From assembly GCA_022826645.1 (NCBI GenBank), contig JAJDUM010000007.1:1-64000 (forward strand): a stretch of DNA of 64,000 nt, written 5' to 3'. The notes beneath the pieces are model-generated. The model saw nothing but the letters and a program-made list of their open reading frames with translations. It ran no database searches and was not told the origin of the DNA. Below, in pieces: positions 27,745 to 35,642 of the stretch. Source of the stretch: Candidatus Poribacteria bacterium (GTDB lineage: Bacteria > Poribacteria > WGA-4E > PCPOR2b). The translations under genes were made by a program, and so were the position numbers. The stretch's first letter is position 1, and each line of letters opens with the position of its first letter.

Positions 27745-29040
27745 ATGACCGCCAACGAACTTGCGGAATGGGTGATTGATGCCCGTCAGCGCACCTTCGA
27801 TATTGTTGCAGATCTCACCGATGAACAGATAATGAGTCCATACCTCGCGATCGTCAACCCACTGCTGTGGGAAATCGGTCATGTGGCATGGTTTCAAGAA
27901 AAATGGGTGCTGCGAAATACATGCAAACAGAAACCCATTCGTGATGATGCGGACGCACTCTGGGATTCGATCGCGATACCTCATGAAACACGATGGGACC
28001 TGCCCTTGCCTACTCGTGAGGGAACATTAGGGTATATGCGAGATGTGCGAGATCAGATCGTAGATAGGCTTCAACGCGGAGAAGTGAGCGATGAATTGGC
28101 GTATTTTGTGCGCTATACTACCTATCACGAAGACATGCACAATGAAGCCTTCACCTACACACGGCAGACCCTTGAATACACGCCACCCCGCTTTTCTGCT
28201 GTTCCTGAACGTCCTCCTGATATTGGCGGCGGTCCCTTGCCGGGCGATGTCGAAATTCCCGGGGGCACGTTGAGGCTGGGTGCTTCGTCCGATGAACCGT
28301 TCGTATTTGACAACGAGAAGTGGGCGCACCCAGTCGAAATCCAACCGTTCGCCATCGCGCGTGCTCCGGTAACTCAATCTGAGTTTGCTGCATTCACCGA
28401 GGATAACGGCTACCTCCGGAAAGAGCTATGGACTCAAGAAGGATGGGAATGGAGAGAGTCCGTAGATGCAACGCATCCCGTCTACTGGGGGGCCTCAAAT
28501 AACGGTTGGCTACGTCGACATTTCGACAAATGGGTGTCGCTTGAGCCACACCTTCCGGTCATCCATGTCAGTTACTACGAAGCGGAAGCCTACTGTCGAT
28601 GGGCAGGGTGCCGACTTCCAACCGAAGCAGAATGGGAGACCGCCGCGGCTGTCGAACCAAATCCAACGGGAAACGAACTCTCTTCACAGAAACGTCGCTT
28701 CCCTTGGGGAGACGAACCCCCAACGCCAGAACGCGCGAACCTCGATTGGAGGGCGATGGGCTGCGTTGATGTAGGAGCGTATCCGAAGAGTGACAGTGCC
28801 TTCGGTTGTCGACAGATGATCGGAAACGTCTGGGAGTGGACCAGTACCCCCTTCCGCCCCTATCCCGGTTTTGAGATTGACTCATACGAGGAGTACTCCG
28901 AACCGTGGTTTGAAACCCGTAATGTGCTGCGTGGCGGTTGCTGGACAACCCGTTCACGTCTCATCCGTAATACATGGCGTAACTTCTATACCCCAGATCG
29001 GCGGGATGTCTTAGCGGGATTTCGGACCTGTACAATCTAA
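27745..29040 (+). CDS. egtB: EgtB: ergothioneine sulfoxide synthase
   Basis: A 431-residue protein, the standard EgtB length. The N-terminal DinB-like domain carries the iron ligands H46 (EIGHVAWF) and H128/H132 (HEDMHNE). The FGE-sulfatase domain follows from about residue 165 (GDVEIPGGTLRLGAS) and ends with NVLRGGCWTTRSRLIRNTWRNF and AGFRTC. This is the non-haem iron enzyme that joins hergenyl (trimethyl-histidine) to a thiol donor, cysteine or gamma-glutamylcysteine. The product is completed by EgtE, for which no gene is seen here. A repeat-filled 281-bp gap separates it from egtD. An EgtB-like paralogue of related pathways (SenA or OvoA) is a less likely reading, because egtD is adjacent. 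Confidence 0.88.
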   Translation: MTANELAEWVIDARQRTFDIVADLTDEQIMSPYLAIVNPLLWEIGHVAWFQEKWVLRNTCKQKPIRDDADALWDSIAIPHETRWDLPLPTREGTLGYMRDVRDQIVDRLQRGEVSDELAYFVRYTTYHEDMHNEAFTYTRQTLEYTPPRFSAVPERPPDIGGGPLPGDVEIPGGTLRLGASSDEPFVFDNEKWAHPVEIQPFAIARAPVTQSEFAAFTEDNGYLRKELWTQEGWEWRESVDATHPVYWGASNNGWLRRHFDKWVSLEPHLPVIHVSYYEAEAYCRWAGCRLPTEAEWETAAAVEPNPTGNELSSQKRRFPWGDEPPTPERANLDWRAMGCVDVGAYPKSDSAFGCRQMIGNVWEWTSTPFRPYPGFEIDSYEEYSEPWFETRNVLRGGCWTTRSRLIRNTWRNFYTPDRRDVLAGFRTCTI

Positions 29041-29149
29041 ATCGGTGCGTGTTAACATTTGGTAGTACGTAGTTTGGGTTGAACGATGGTAAGGATGCGC
29101 CACCAACGACACCCGATTAGAGATGAGTGAAGTGACACCCAATATTACC

Positions 29150-29235
29150 CCCGTAGGTCGGGTATGTTGCCCGATCTAGCACCCAGCCAGTCCAGCACGG
29201 CGAGGGCAATTCGTAGGGAACGCAGATCTGCGTTC
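29150..29235. repeat. Composite palindromic repeat between egtB and egtD
   Basis: GTAGGTCGGGTATGTTGCCCGATCTA (29153-29178) is a loose inverted repeat. Its reverse complement resembles the segment GGCATTTTGCCCGACCTACG near 25127-25146, so this is a two-copy sequence type. At 29215-29236 the perfect 20-bp palindrome GGAACGCAGATCTGCGTTCC resembles modules inside the MITE-like elements. The 281-bp gap (29041-29321) holds no gene. Confidence 0.5.
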
Positions 29236-29321
29236 CATTTCTTCTGAGCTTGATGAATACCGAACAAGAACCGGAATTCACGTAGGGCTCAGCAGTCACT
29301 ACTTTCACCCTATGGCAGATA

Positions 29322-30326
29322 ATGACAGAACAAGCGCTACCGAACGGTGTCAACCTAATTAAGGCACCCAAACATAATCAGCAGCAGTCGCTAAAAGATG
29401 CGGTTGCAGAAGGATTTAAAAGAACCCCGAAAAGCACTCCTCCTCTCTTCTTTTATGATACAGCCGGTTCACAACTTTTCGAGCAGATCTGCAAACTCCC
29501 CGAATACTATCCAACCCGAACTGAGCATAAGATCTTGAGGGGTAATGCACGGGCCGTCATCTCAATAGTCACCGGCGAAGTGGAACTCGTGGAACTTGGC
29601 AGCGGAAGTTCCGCCAAAACACGAATTCTGATTGATGCAATTCTCGCCAATCAAACCCATCTTCAGTACATACCGACCGACATTTCTACCGACTTTCTGC
29701 TCGAATCGTCCGTTACCCTCAAAAACGAGTACGAGCGATTGTCGATTACCGCGATTGCAGCCGAACACAGCGACGCACTTCAACTATTGCCTGAAGGGGG
29801 CAGCCAATCCCGCCTTTTCCTTTTTCTGGGCAGCAACATCGGTAATTCTGAGCCGGAAGAAGCAATCAGCTTCATCGGACAGATTCGCCGCCGAATGCGT
29901 GCGGAGGACCGCTTGCTGATAGGTTTTGACTTGGTGAAAGACCGTCAGGTACTTTTTGACGCTTATAACGACAAGGCAGGAATAACAGCAGAATTCAACA
30001 AAAACCTGCTGGTTCGGATTAACCGCGAATTGGGTGGAGACTTTGATCTCAACCTATTCGACCATCACGCACCGTTTGTCGAGACACATTCTCGCATCGA
30101 GATGCGCCTAATCAGTCGCTGTGCGCAAGAGGTTTACCTGGAGAGTCTCGGACAAAGATTCGATTTTAAAGAAGGTGAGTATATTCACACAGAAAACAGC
30201 TACAAATACACGCTTAAGGGCTTTGAATCACTTTGTGAAATGGCGGGCATGAAGATGCAAAAATACTGGTTCGATGAACGCGCGTGGTTTGCCGTGGGGC
30301 TGTTCCACAAAGCCAGTGGAGGATAG
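29322..30326 (+). CDS. egtD: EgtD: L-histidine N-alpha-methyltransferase
   Basis: A 334-residue SAM-dependent enzyme (family length about 320-340). N-terminal motifs include PPLFFYDTAGSQLFEQICKLPEYYPTRTE, with Y-D and Y-P-T-R typical of the family. The SAM-binding block is ELGSGSSAKTRIL, followed by PTDIS and LFLGSNIGN, which are conserved in EgtD. The C-terminal HTENSYKY and WFAVGLFHK fit as well. It makes hercynine from histidine with three methyl transfers. It ends 4 bp before an ABC ATPase gene, so the two are translated from one message. No strong ribosome binding site precedes the ATG; 29312 is an alternative out-of-frame ATG. Confidence 0.9.
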   Translation: MTEQALPNGVNLIKAPKHNQQQSLKDAVAEGFKRTPKSTPPLFFYDTAGSQLFEQICKLPEYYPTRTEHKILRGNARAVISIVTGEVELVELGSGSSAKTRILIDAILANQTHLQYIPTDISTDFLLESSVTLKNEYERLSITAIAAEHSDALQLLPEGGSQSRLFLFLGSNIGNSEPEEAISFIGQIRRRMRAEDRLLIGFDLVKDRQVLFDAYNDKAGITAEFNKNLLVRINRELGGDFDLNLFDHHAPFVETHSRIEMRLISRCAQEVYLESLGQRFDFKEGEYIHTENSYKYTLKGFESLCEMAGMKMQKYWFDERAWFAVGLFHKASGG

Positions 30327-30330
30327 AAGT

Positions 30331-31083
30331 ATGAACGAAACCAAAATCGCACTAAGGGATGTCGAGATGCGTTTTGGCGATGTGATTGCCCTCCATTCGA
30401 CCAACTTGCAGGTCGAAGCCGGGCAAACGACAGTGCTAATTGGTCCGAGCGGCTGCGGTAAATCCACAATTCTGCGGCTAATTATCGGCCTATTAACACC
30501 GACATCTGGGGCAGTCGAATTTGAGGGAGTACCGGTTTCGCAGGGCAATATCCTTGCGCTACGACGTCGGATGGGCTACGTGATTCAAGATGGTGGACTA
30601 TTTCCGCATCTGACCGCCGCCCAAAACGTGACCCTGATGGCGCGACATCTCCAACCGCCCCTTCCAGAAGACGAGATACAAGCAAAACTGGATGAACTCT
30701 GTGAATTGACATACTTCCCAAAAGATGGTCTTGCTCGATATGCCGTCGAACTCTCCGGCGGTCAGCGCCAGCGCGTCAGTCTGATGCGCGCGCTTGCGCT
30801 CGACCCCGATGTTCTACTCCTTGATGAACCGCTTGGGGCGCTAGACCCGATGGTTCGTGCGTCCCTCCAAACGGAATTGAAAGAAATTTTCAACCGTCTT
30901 GGTAAAACTGTCCTTCTCGTTACTCACGATATGGCGGAAGCAGGCTATATAGGAGACAGCATCGTTCTCATGCGAGAAGGGCACGTTCTCCAGCAGGGAA
31001 CACTTGACGACCTTCGTGAGCGACCGGCTGACGACTTTGTCTCGGAATTTATTACCGCACAACGTAGTTTAGTCCAGTTGTAA
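30331..31083 (+). CDS. ABC transporter ATPase of the osmoprotectant (OpuCA/ProV/EgtV) type
   Basis: A 250-residue ATPase with ggagg at 30317-30321 before ATG 30331, 4 bp after egtD. Walker A is GPSGCGKST (about 37-45), the signature LSGGQRQRVS, and Walker B LLLDEPLGALD. Sequence and length match the quaternary-amine family (no CBS domain is present, unlike ProV). The usual family substrates are betaine, carnitine and choline, and one branch, EgtUV, imports ergothioneine, itself a betaine. Co-transcription with egtD favours ergothioneine or hercynine as substrate. The matching binding protein/permease fusion is at 32108-33733, beyond a gene on the other strand. Confidence 0.85.
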   Translation: MNETKIALRDVEMRFGDVIALHSTNLQVEAGQTTVLIGPSGCGKSTILRLIIGLLTPTSGAVEFEGVPVSQGNILALRRRMGYVIQDGGLFPHLTAAQNVTLMARHLQPPLPEDEIQAKLDELCELTYFPKDGLARYAVELSGGQRQRVSLMRALALDPDVLLLDEPLGALDPMVRASLQTELKEIFNRLGKTVLLVTHDMAEAGYIGDSIVLMREGHVLQQGTLDDLRERPADDFVSEFITAQRSLVQL

Positions 31084-31114
31084 GATGGGGTGGAAGAAGG
31101 AAAGGATGGAAGAA

Positions 31115-31966
31115 CTATCTTAGTGTGTTTCGGAATTGTTTCGCTTTTGCCCGGTCCGCACTAGCGCGAACACGATCACCTTTTTTAGAGTAGGCTAGGC
31201 CGCGACTGTAATAGGCTTTAGCATGATCGGGATTACGTGCTATTGCTTGGGTAAAATCAGCAATAGCGGGGTAAAAATCGTCTTTCTTATAGTAAGCCAC
31301 TCCACGATTGTAATAGGCACTAGCATTGTTGGGATCAAGTTCTATCCCTTTGGCGTGATCGGAGATAGCTTGGCTATAATCACCTTTTCTATAGTAAGCC
31401 AGTCCACGATGGTGGTAGGGGTAAGCATTATTGGGATCAAGTTCTATCCCTTTGGTGTAGTCAGAGATAGCCCGTTCATTATCATCTTGTGTTTCGCGAT
31501 TGAAATAGCTCAAGGGCTTAGGATTGAGGGCTCTCAAAATAGTACTAACAGCACGATTGACATATACTTCTATGTCTTCCTGTGAGAACCTGAGTACACG
31601 CCAACCTCTTAGTTGTAACTCCCTTGACTGATAATGATCCCGACTGAAGGCGTCGGCATTTGTATGGGGACCAAAGCCATCACAGTAAATCGCAATTTTC
31701 GCTTCAGGGAATGCAAAGTCTATGCACGTCTTAACATCTGAAATGGGGTGCCCTACCACTAAATCCCCTCGGAATTTGGGCGAAAGCTTTTCAAATAAGG
31801 TGCATAATAGTATACGTTCGATGTGCGAATCACGGTGACATTGCTCCAACAATTTATATAAAGCCTTGTGGTCCGCCGTTCCTATCATGTGGAATATAGG
31901 CGGTAACAAGCAGCATTCTAGTTCCGAATTACATAACCGTAATAATTGATCCAAATAATTGTTCAT
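31115..31966 (-). CDS. Nuclease-like domain fused to TPR repeats (DUF559-type)
   Basis: A 283-residue protein on the opposite strand, between the two halves of the transporter. The middle (about 60-145) resembles the very-short-patch-like endonuclease fold of DUF559 proteins: FAFPEAKIAIYCDGFGPHTN, then RDHYQSRELQLRGWRVLRFS. The acidic Asp in CDG and the Q/R-L-W-V-LRFS strand are seen. From about residue 165 there are three to four TPR units, with DPNNAYPYHHRGLAYYRKGD-type repeats of 34 residues; at DNA level a 102-bp periodicity is clear. The first 55 residues are unassigned. Its role is unknown; it may be part of a defence or DNA-processing pathway. There is no link to ergothioneine. Confidence 0.65.
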   Translation of the reverse strand: MNNYLDQLLRLCNSELECCLLPPIFHMIGTADHKALYKLLEQCHRDSHIERILLCTLFEKLSPKFRGDLVVGHPISDVKTCIDFAFPEAKIAIYCDGFGPHTNADAFSRDHYQSRELQLRGWRVLRFSQEDIEVYVNRAVSTILRALNPKPLSYFNRETQDDNERAISDYTKGIELDPNNAYPYHHRGLAYYRKGDYSQAISDHAKGIELDPNNASAYYNRGVAYYKKDDFYPAIADFTQAIARNPDHAKAYYSRGLAYSKKGDRVRASADRAKAKQFRNTLR

Positions 31967-32107
31967 ATGAGATTCCGTTTCCCCTTTTCATGCTTTATCC
32001 GGTAAGGCGCAGGAGATCTCCCGACGGAATTGGGAGGCCGAAATCTCCCACGAAACAGACAGAGGAATTATAGCATAGGTTAAAATTTAACACCAGCGGG
32101 AAAGAAA

Positions 32108-33733
32108 ATGAGCAATGAATCGCACGACTGCAAACAAGGAGAGGACAGAAATCCTAACCAAAAAATGAAAAAACAAGAAGCACATAGTAAACAAAGAAAT
32201 CTCTCACGTTTCACGTTTCACGTTTTACGTTTCACGTTTTACACACTATTTGCTCTGTTACTCGTCTATACTGTGCCTTCTACCGATGCCCGGACAATCG
32301 GTGTTGGCTCCAAACGATTCACAGAGTCCTACGTCTTAGGTGAGATAGCAAAGAAATTGCTGGAAGATGCCGGATACCGTGTAGAACTCAAGCAGGGGAT
32401 GGGCGGCACAATTATCGTGTGGGAGGCACTGAAGAATGGCGACATTGCCATGTATCCTGACTACACCGGCACCATCCAAGAAACGATCCTAAAATCGGCG
32501 ACCCCAATGACTTCTGAGCAGATGCGGAGTGCGCTTGCTGAACACGGTATCGGCATGACTGGCGAGTTGGGCTTCAATAACACCTACGCACTCGCCATGC
32601 GCCGAACAGATGCAGAAACCCGGAATATCCGTAAAATCTCCGATTTACAGAATCACCCAGATATCAAAATGGGATTGACACACGAGTTTCTGGAACGCGC
32701 GGACGGTTGGGAGCCGTTGAGTCAGCGTTACGGATTGCAGAACAAACCGCGCGGGATGGAACATGCTCTGGCGTACGTTGCGCTTAACAATGCGGAGATT
32801 GACCTCATGGACGCCTACTCCACCGATGCCAAACTCGCGGAGTATGATCTGACCGTGTTGGAAGACGATCTGCATTTCTTCCCAAAGTACAACGCCGTCT
32901 TTCTGTACCGGTTGGATACCGATTACGCCGCGATTGACGCGATTCGTGGGATGGAGGGTAAAATCGATGAAGGACTGATGATACGATTGAACGCCGAGGC
33001 TGAACGTACAAAAGACTTTGCCGCCGGTGCCTCGCTTTACTTCACTGAAGTAGAAAATAGGACGGTGAAAGTCACCTCCGAGTCCTTTGTATCTAAACTG
33101 ACGCGTTGGACAGGGCGACATCTGATGCTCGTGGGTATCTCAATGGCAATTGCCATCTTGGTCAGCATCCCCCTCGGTATACGTGCCAGCCGCCCCGGAA
33201 TACTCAGCCAAATCATCATAGGCGTGCCGGGGGTCATGCAAACCGTTCCGTCCTTGGCACTGCTTGCGCTGTTGGTGCCGGTGCCATGGCTCGGTATAAG
33301 TCCAACGACAGCGATTGTAGCACTCTTTCTCTACAGCCTCTTGCCAATTGTGCGGAACACCGCGACCGGGCTCCAAAACATTCCGACACCGTTGAGGGAA
33401 TCTGCGACAGCGCTTGGTCTTGAACCGTCTGCCCAACTTACGAAAGTGTACCTACCGATGGCGTCCCGGACAATTCTTACGGGTATCAAGACAAGTGCCA
33501 TCATCAACGTTGGAACAGCTACGCTCGCAGCACTCATCGGGGCAGGCGGACTTGGTGAACCGATTATCAGCGGACTTGCCCTCAATGATGCAGAAGTTAT
33601 TTTGCAAGGCGCTATTCCGGCGGCCTTGTTGGCAATTTTAGTTCAGGTATGCTTTGATGCCCTGGACCGCTTGCTTATTCCGCGAGGCTTGCGTCTGGAG
33701 GAAGCCTCCCAACAAGCTGCAGCACGTGAGTGA
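32108..33733 (+). CDS. Fused substrate-binding protein-permease of a betaine-family ABC transporter (EgtU-like, order SBD-TMD)
   Basis: A 541-residue protein. An N-terminal leader with one hydrophobic segment (about 44-57) precedes an OpuAC/OsmF-type binding domain (about 62-325) with VGSKRFTESYVLGEIAKK, QGMGG and MYPDYTGT. A BPD-type permease (about 330-530) follows, with the EAA-like loop ESATALGLEPSAQL and GAGGLGEPI. In the characterised EgtU proteins the permease comes first and the binding domain second; here the order is reversed. Location downstream of egtBD and the matching ATPase suggests ergothioneine or another histidine betaine. The leader partly consists of repeat DNA (see 32206-32242). 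ATG 32108 is used; ATG 32165 is an alternative. Confidence 0.82.
   Translation: MSNESHDCKQGEDRNPNQKMKKQEAHSKQRNLSRFTFHVLRFTFYTLFALLLVYTVPSTDARTIGVGSKRFTESYVLGEIAKKLLEDAGYRVELKQGMGGTIIVWEALKNGDIAMYPDYTGTIQETILKSATPMTSEQMRSALAEHGIGMTGELGFNNTYALAMRRTDAETRNIRKISDLQNHPDIKMGLTHEFLERADGWEPLSQRYGLQNKPRGMEHALAYVALNNAEIDLMDAYSTDAKLAEYDLTVLEDDLHFFPKYNAVFLYRLDTDYAAIDAIRGMEGKIDEGLMIRLNAEAERTKDFAAGASLYFTEVENRTVKVTSESFVSKLTRWTGRHLMLVGISMAIAILVSIPLGIRASRPGILSQIIIGVPGVMQTVPSLALLALLVPVPWLGISPTTAIVALFLYSLLPIVRNTATGLQNIPTPLRESATALGLEPSAQLTKVYLPMASRTILTGIKTSAIINVGTATLAALIGAGGLGEPIISGLALNDAEVILQGAIPAALLAILVQVCFDALDRLLIPRGLRLEEASQQAAARE
32206..32242. repeat. Short tandem repeat inside a coding region (CACGTTT units)
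   Basis: About five CACGTTT/TACGTTT units run in succession and encode RFTFHVLRFTF of the fused transporter leader. A reverse-orientation version (GAAACGTGAAGCGTGAAACG) occurs at 55706-55725, immediately after the CehA/McbA gene. The sequence type is thus dispersed and can fall inside genes. Confidence 0.65.
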
Positions 33734-33752
33734 GTTTAATTTTATTTTTGTT

Positions 33753-33913
33753 AGGACTTACGCAGTTAAACGTCCAATCCCTGTAGTTCGGCGATTTATC
33801 GCCACAGGACCTCCCTACCCACGCCCGATGAATCGGACAACTACAGTAGGGACTTCATTAAGGAGCCAGTAGGGAACAACGATCGTTGTTCCCTACTGAA
33901 GTGCGTAAGTCCT
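33753..33913. mobile_element. MITE-like element, copy 2
   Basis: It is bounded by perfect 12-bp inverted repeats, AGGACTTACGCA (33753-33764) and TGCGTAAGTCCT (33902-33913), with TT outside on the left and AA on the right. It is 161 bp long and non-coding. Inside are a palindrome near 33792-33802 (GATTTATCGCC...) and GGAACAACGATCGTTGTTCC (33873-33892), whose relative is found in copy 3. It begins 20 bp after the transporter fusion gene. Confidence 0.85.
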
Positions 33914-34311
33914 AAACAGATATAGAGCCGCGGTTGCAGTTGACGGTGAGGGGTATAGTTTTGCTGCTTTGAGATAAACTGGGTTAGCGTACTATGTATC
34001 ATTTTTGCAACGACGATGTGGCACAGTTCCAACAACTTCTTTGTGAGGGCTGCGGTCCTTGGAGATAATGGCTCATGCCAAAAGCAAGCACATAGTTAAT
34101 AGGGGAAAGCGTTTTCCAAAAAATTCGATTGTTTGCGTCATTTCCTCACATGATTCGAGATAACGGTGGCATCTAAATTGCTCGTGGTCGGTAAGCCAAG
34201 TGAATTTCGTTTGGCAGTAATCCGCGTCAGATTAGCAAATGACGTTTTTGGCACTAGAATCATACAAAGGGAAAATTCGCATAACGACTATAAAATAGGA
34301 GGAAACCTAAG
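33914..34311. other. Gene-free stretch of about 400 bp
   Basis: Between the MITE-like element and the lipoprotein gene I see no convincing coding region. A 24-codon open frame at 33994-34068 (MYHFCNDDVAQFQQ...) has no ribosome binding site and no family resemblance I can name. No clear promoter hexamers were found; an AT-rich block around 34283-34300 precedes the aggagg site of the lipoprotein gene. Confidence 0.5.
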
Positions 34312-34713
34312 ATGAAGATGATGTGGGTTCTTGTATCTGTTATTGGGATTATATGTATAGGGGGTTGTGCAACAAGGAGCGCAATGCTAGACGCTCCCCT
34401 TGAGGCAGGACGTTCACAAACTTTTAGGGCAGACTATGACCGAGTCATTAGGGCATCACGTGACGCCCTAACCTCATCTGGACTGGACATTGATAAGGCA
34501 TCCGAAATGGATAATGAGACATTCGTTATCTTAGCGCAGAAAGGAGTCTCAATGTCGAGTTATGGTGAATTAGTCCGATTGACAGTTCAGGGGGTAAGTG
34601 AGAGCGAAACCGAGGTCAAAGTATATACAAAAAAGAGGTTGGCAACTAATATTACCGCCAGAGGTGACTGGGCGGATACGGTGTTTGCAAACATTGCATT
34701 GCAGTTGCGATAG
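34312..34713 (+). CDS. Small lipoprotein (DUF3568-like)
   Basis: A 133-residue protein with aggagg at 34300-34305. The signal peptide ends in lipobox IGGC with C19 as the lipidated residue, so it is probably tethered to the membrane facing the periplasm. The mature part contains ADYDRVIRASRDALTSSGLDI and later alternating strands, resembling the DUF3568 family of small lipoproteins of unknown function. No operon partner; it sits between two MITE-like elements. Confidence 0.72.
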   Translation: MKMMWVLVSVIGIICIGGCATRSAMLDAPLEAGRSQTFRADYDRVIRASRDALTSSGLDIDKASEMDNETFVILAQKGVSMSSYGELVRLTVQGVSESETEVKVYTKKRLATNITARGDWADTVFANIALQLR

Positions 34714-34787
34714 CACTTTTCCATGATAGAACTACCTATTGATTCAATTTGCCATTTGCATCAAGGCGGGAAACATTGTAGGTGTAA

Positions 34788-34821
34788 GGGGGCAAACTAA
34801 AGGTTTTCGTTTGTCTCCCTA
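34788..34821 (+). terminator. Possible weak hairpin downstream of the lipoprotein gene
   Basis: GGGGGCAAAC (34788-34797) pairs with GTTTGTCTCCC (34809-34819) with G-U wobble and a bulge around an 11-base loop. No clear U-tract follows. The identification as a terminator is tentative. Confidence 0.3.
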
Positions 34822-34853
34822 TACCCGAAATGGGTGTTAAAACTCTCTTATTT

Positions 34854-35037
34854 AGGATTTACGCATTTCAGTAGTGAACAACTCTCGGACTCTCGGTCGT
34901 AGACCGGAGGATCGTTGTTCACTACGGGCTCCTTATGGAGTCTCTGCTGTAGTTGCCCGATTTCCTGGTCTCGATTTATCGGGGCGGCGATAAATCCCCG
35001 AACTACAAGATCTTGAGCGTTCAACTGCGTAAGTCCT
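34854..35037. mobile_element. MITE-like element, copy 3
   Basis: It starts AGGATTTACGCA (34854-34865, one mismatch to the consensus) and ends TGCGTAAGTCCT (35026-35037). It is 184 bp long and non-coding. The interior contains a large imperfect palindrome (GTAGTGAACAA...TTGTTCACTAC, about 34871-34925) and a GATTTATCGGGGCGGCGATAAATCCCCG module (about 34972-35000) shared with copy 1. Confidence 0.82.
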
Positions 35038-35076
35038 ATCTTGTATAAACATAAACAAAAGACATCGGAGAAAAAA

Positions 35077-35595
35077 ATGGACTGGGAAATCAAGAAGAGG
35101 GGACGTGTGACCTATTACCGGAAGAAAACAAACGAGGTTTTTTCGGATCTGGTTGTCGAAACGCTTGACAACGGCGACCTCAAAATCCGCTTCGTCGGTA
35201 TGACCGGCGCAATAGCGGCAACCAATGAATTGGAACTGGACGGGATAGCACGTATGGATCCAGCAAAGGAGATCCCACGTATCTTCGACACATGGGAGAT
35301 GTACGTACGCGAAGCAGGAATCTGTAGTTCCCTGGCTGAACTCGACTTCTTGGAGGTTCACTCCTTTGGTGCGGCACCCAAAGAACCGCATCCATTGGTC
35401 GAGCCAGAGGGTTACGCGGCGGAGAAGGAACGTATCCGCCAAGCCTATTCGCAGGCGTATGCTACTTACTGGAAGGAGAAAATGCCGGAGAGCGGACTTC
35501 CGGTGCGGTTCACAGTCTATCTTGATGAACTGCCTGATTCAGACGCCAGTTACGAGTTCGGGGCTGTGGCACTCTATCAGAAATCAGGGGAATAA
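35077..35595 (+). CDS. Hypothetical protein, 172 residues
   Basis: Start ATG 35077 is preceded by ggag at 35068-35071; a TTG at 35041 would begin just 3 bp after the MITE-like element and is rejected. The protein is acidic and soluble with no signal peptide or membrane segment, beginning MDWEIKKRGRVTYYRKKTNE. Beta-rich in the first 70 residues, then helical (EKERIRQAYSQAYATYWKEKM). I do not recognise a family. It has no obvious operon partner; the next gene is convergent. Confidence 0.6.
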   Translation: MDWEIKKRGRVTYYRKKTNEVFSDLVVETLDNGDLKIRFVGMTGAIAATNELELDGIARMDPAKEIPRIFDTWEMYVREAGICSSLAELDFLEVHSFGAAPKEPHPLVEPEGYAAEKERIRQAYSQAYATYWKEKMPESGLPVRFTVYLDELPDSDASYEFGAVALYQKSGE

Positions 35596-35642
35596 GTTTT
35601 ACTAACCTACTCTGCGGAAGTCACATCTTGGAAAGAAATGTC

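Noticed and set aside
31223..31585. Tandem 102-bp periodic sequence that might look like a CRISPR or satellite
   Set aside because: The period matches one 34-residue TPR unit in the minus-strand gene; there are no unique spacers between short repeats.
30331..33733. Assigning the ABC transporter to glycine betaine or choline only
   Set aside because: The family does include those, but egtD adjacency makes ergothioneine the better hypothesis. I leave the substrate open rather than naming it firmly.
33994..34068. 24-codon open frame in the gene-free stretch
   Set aside because: No ribosome site, no homologue recognised; too short to support.
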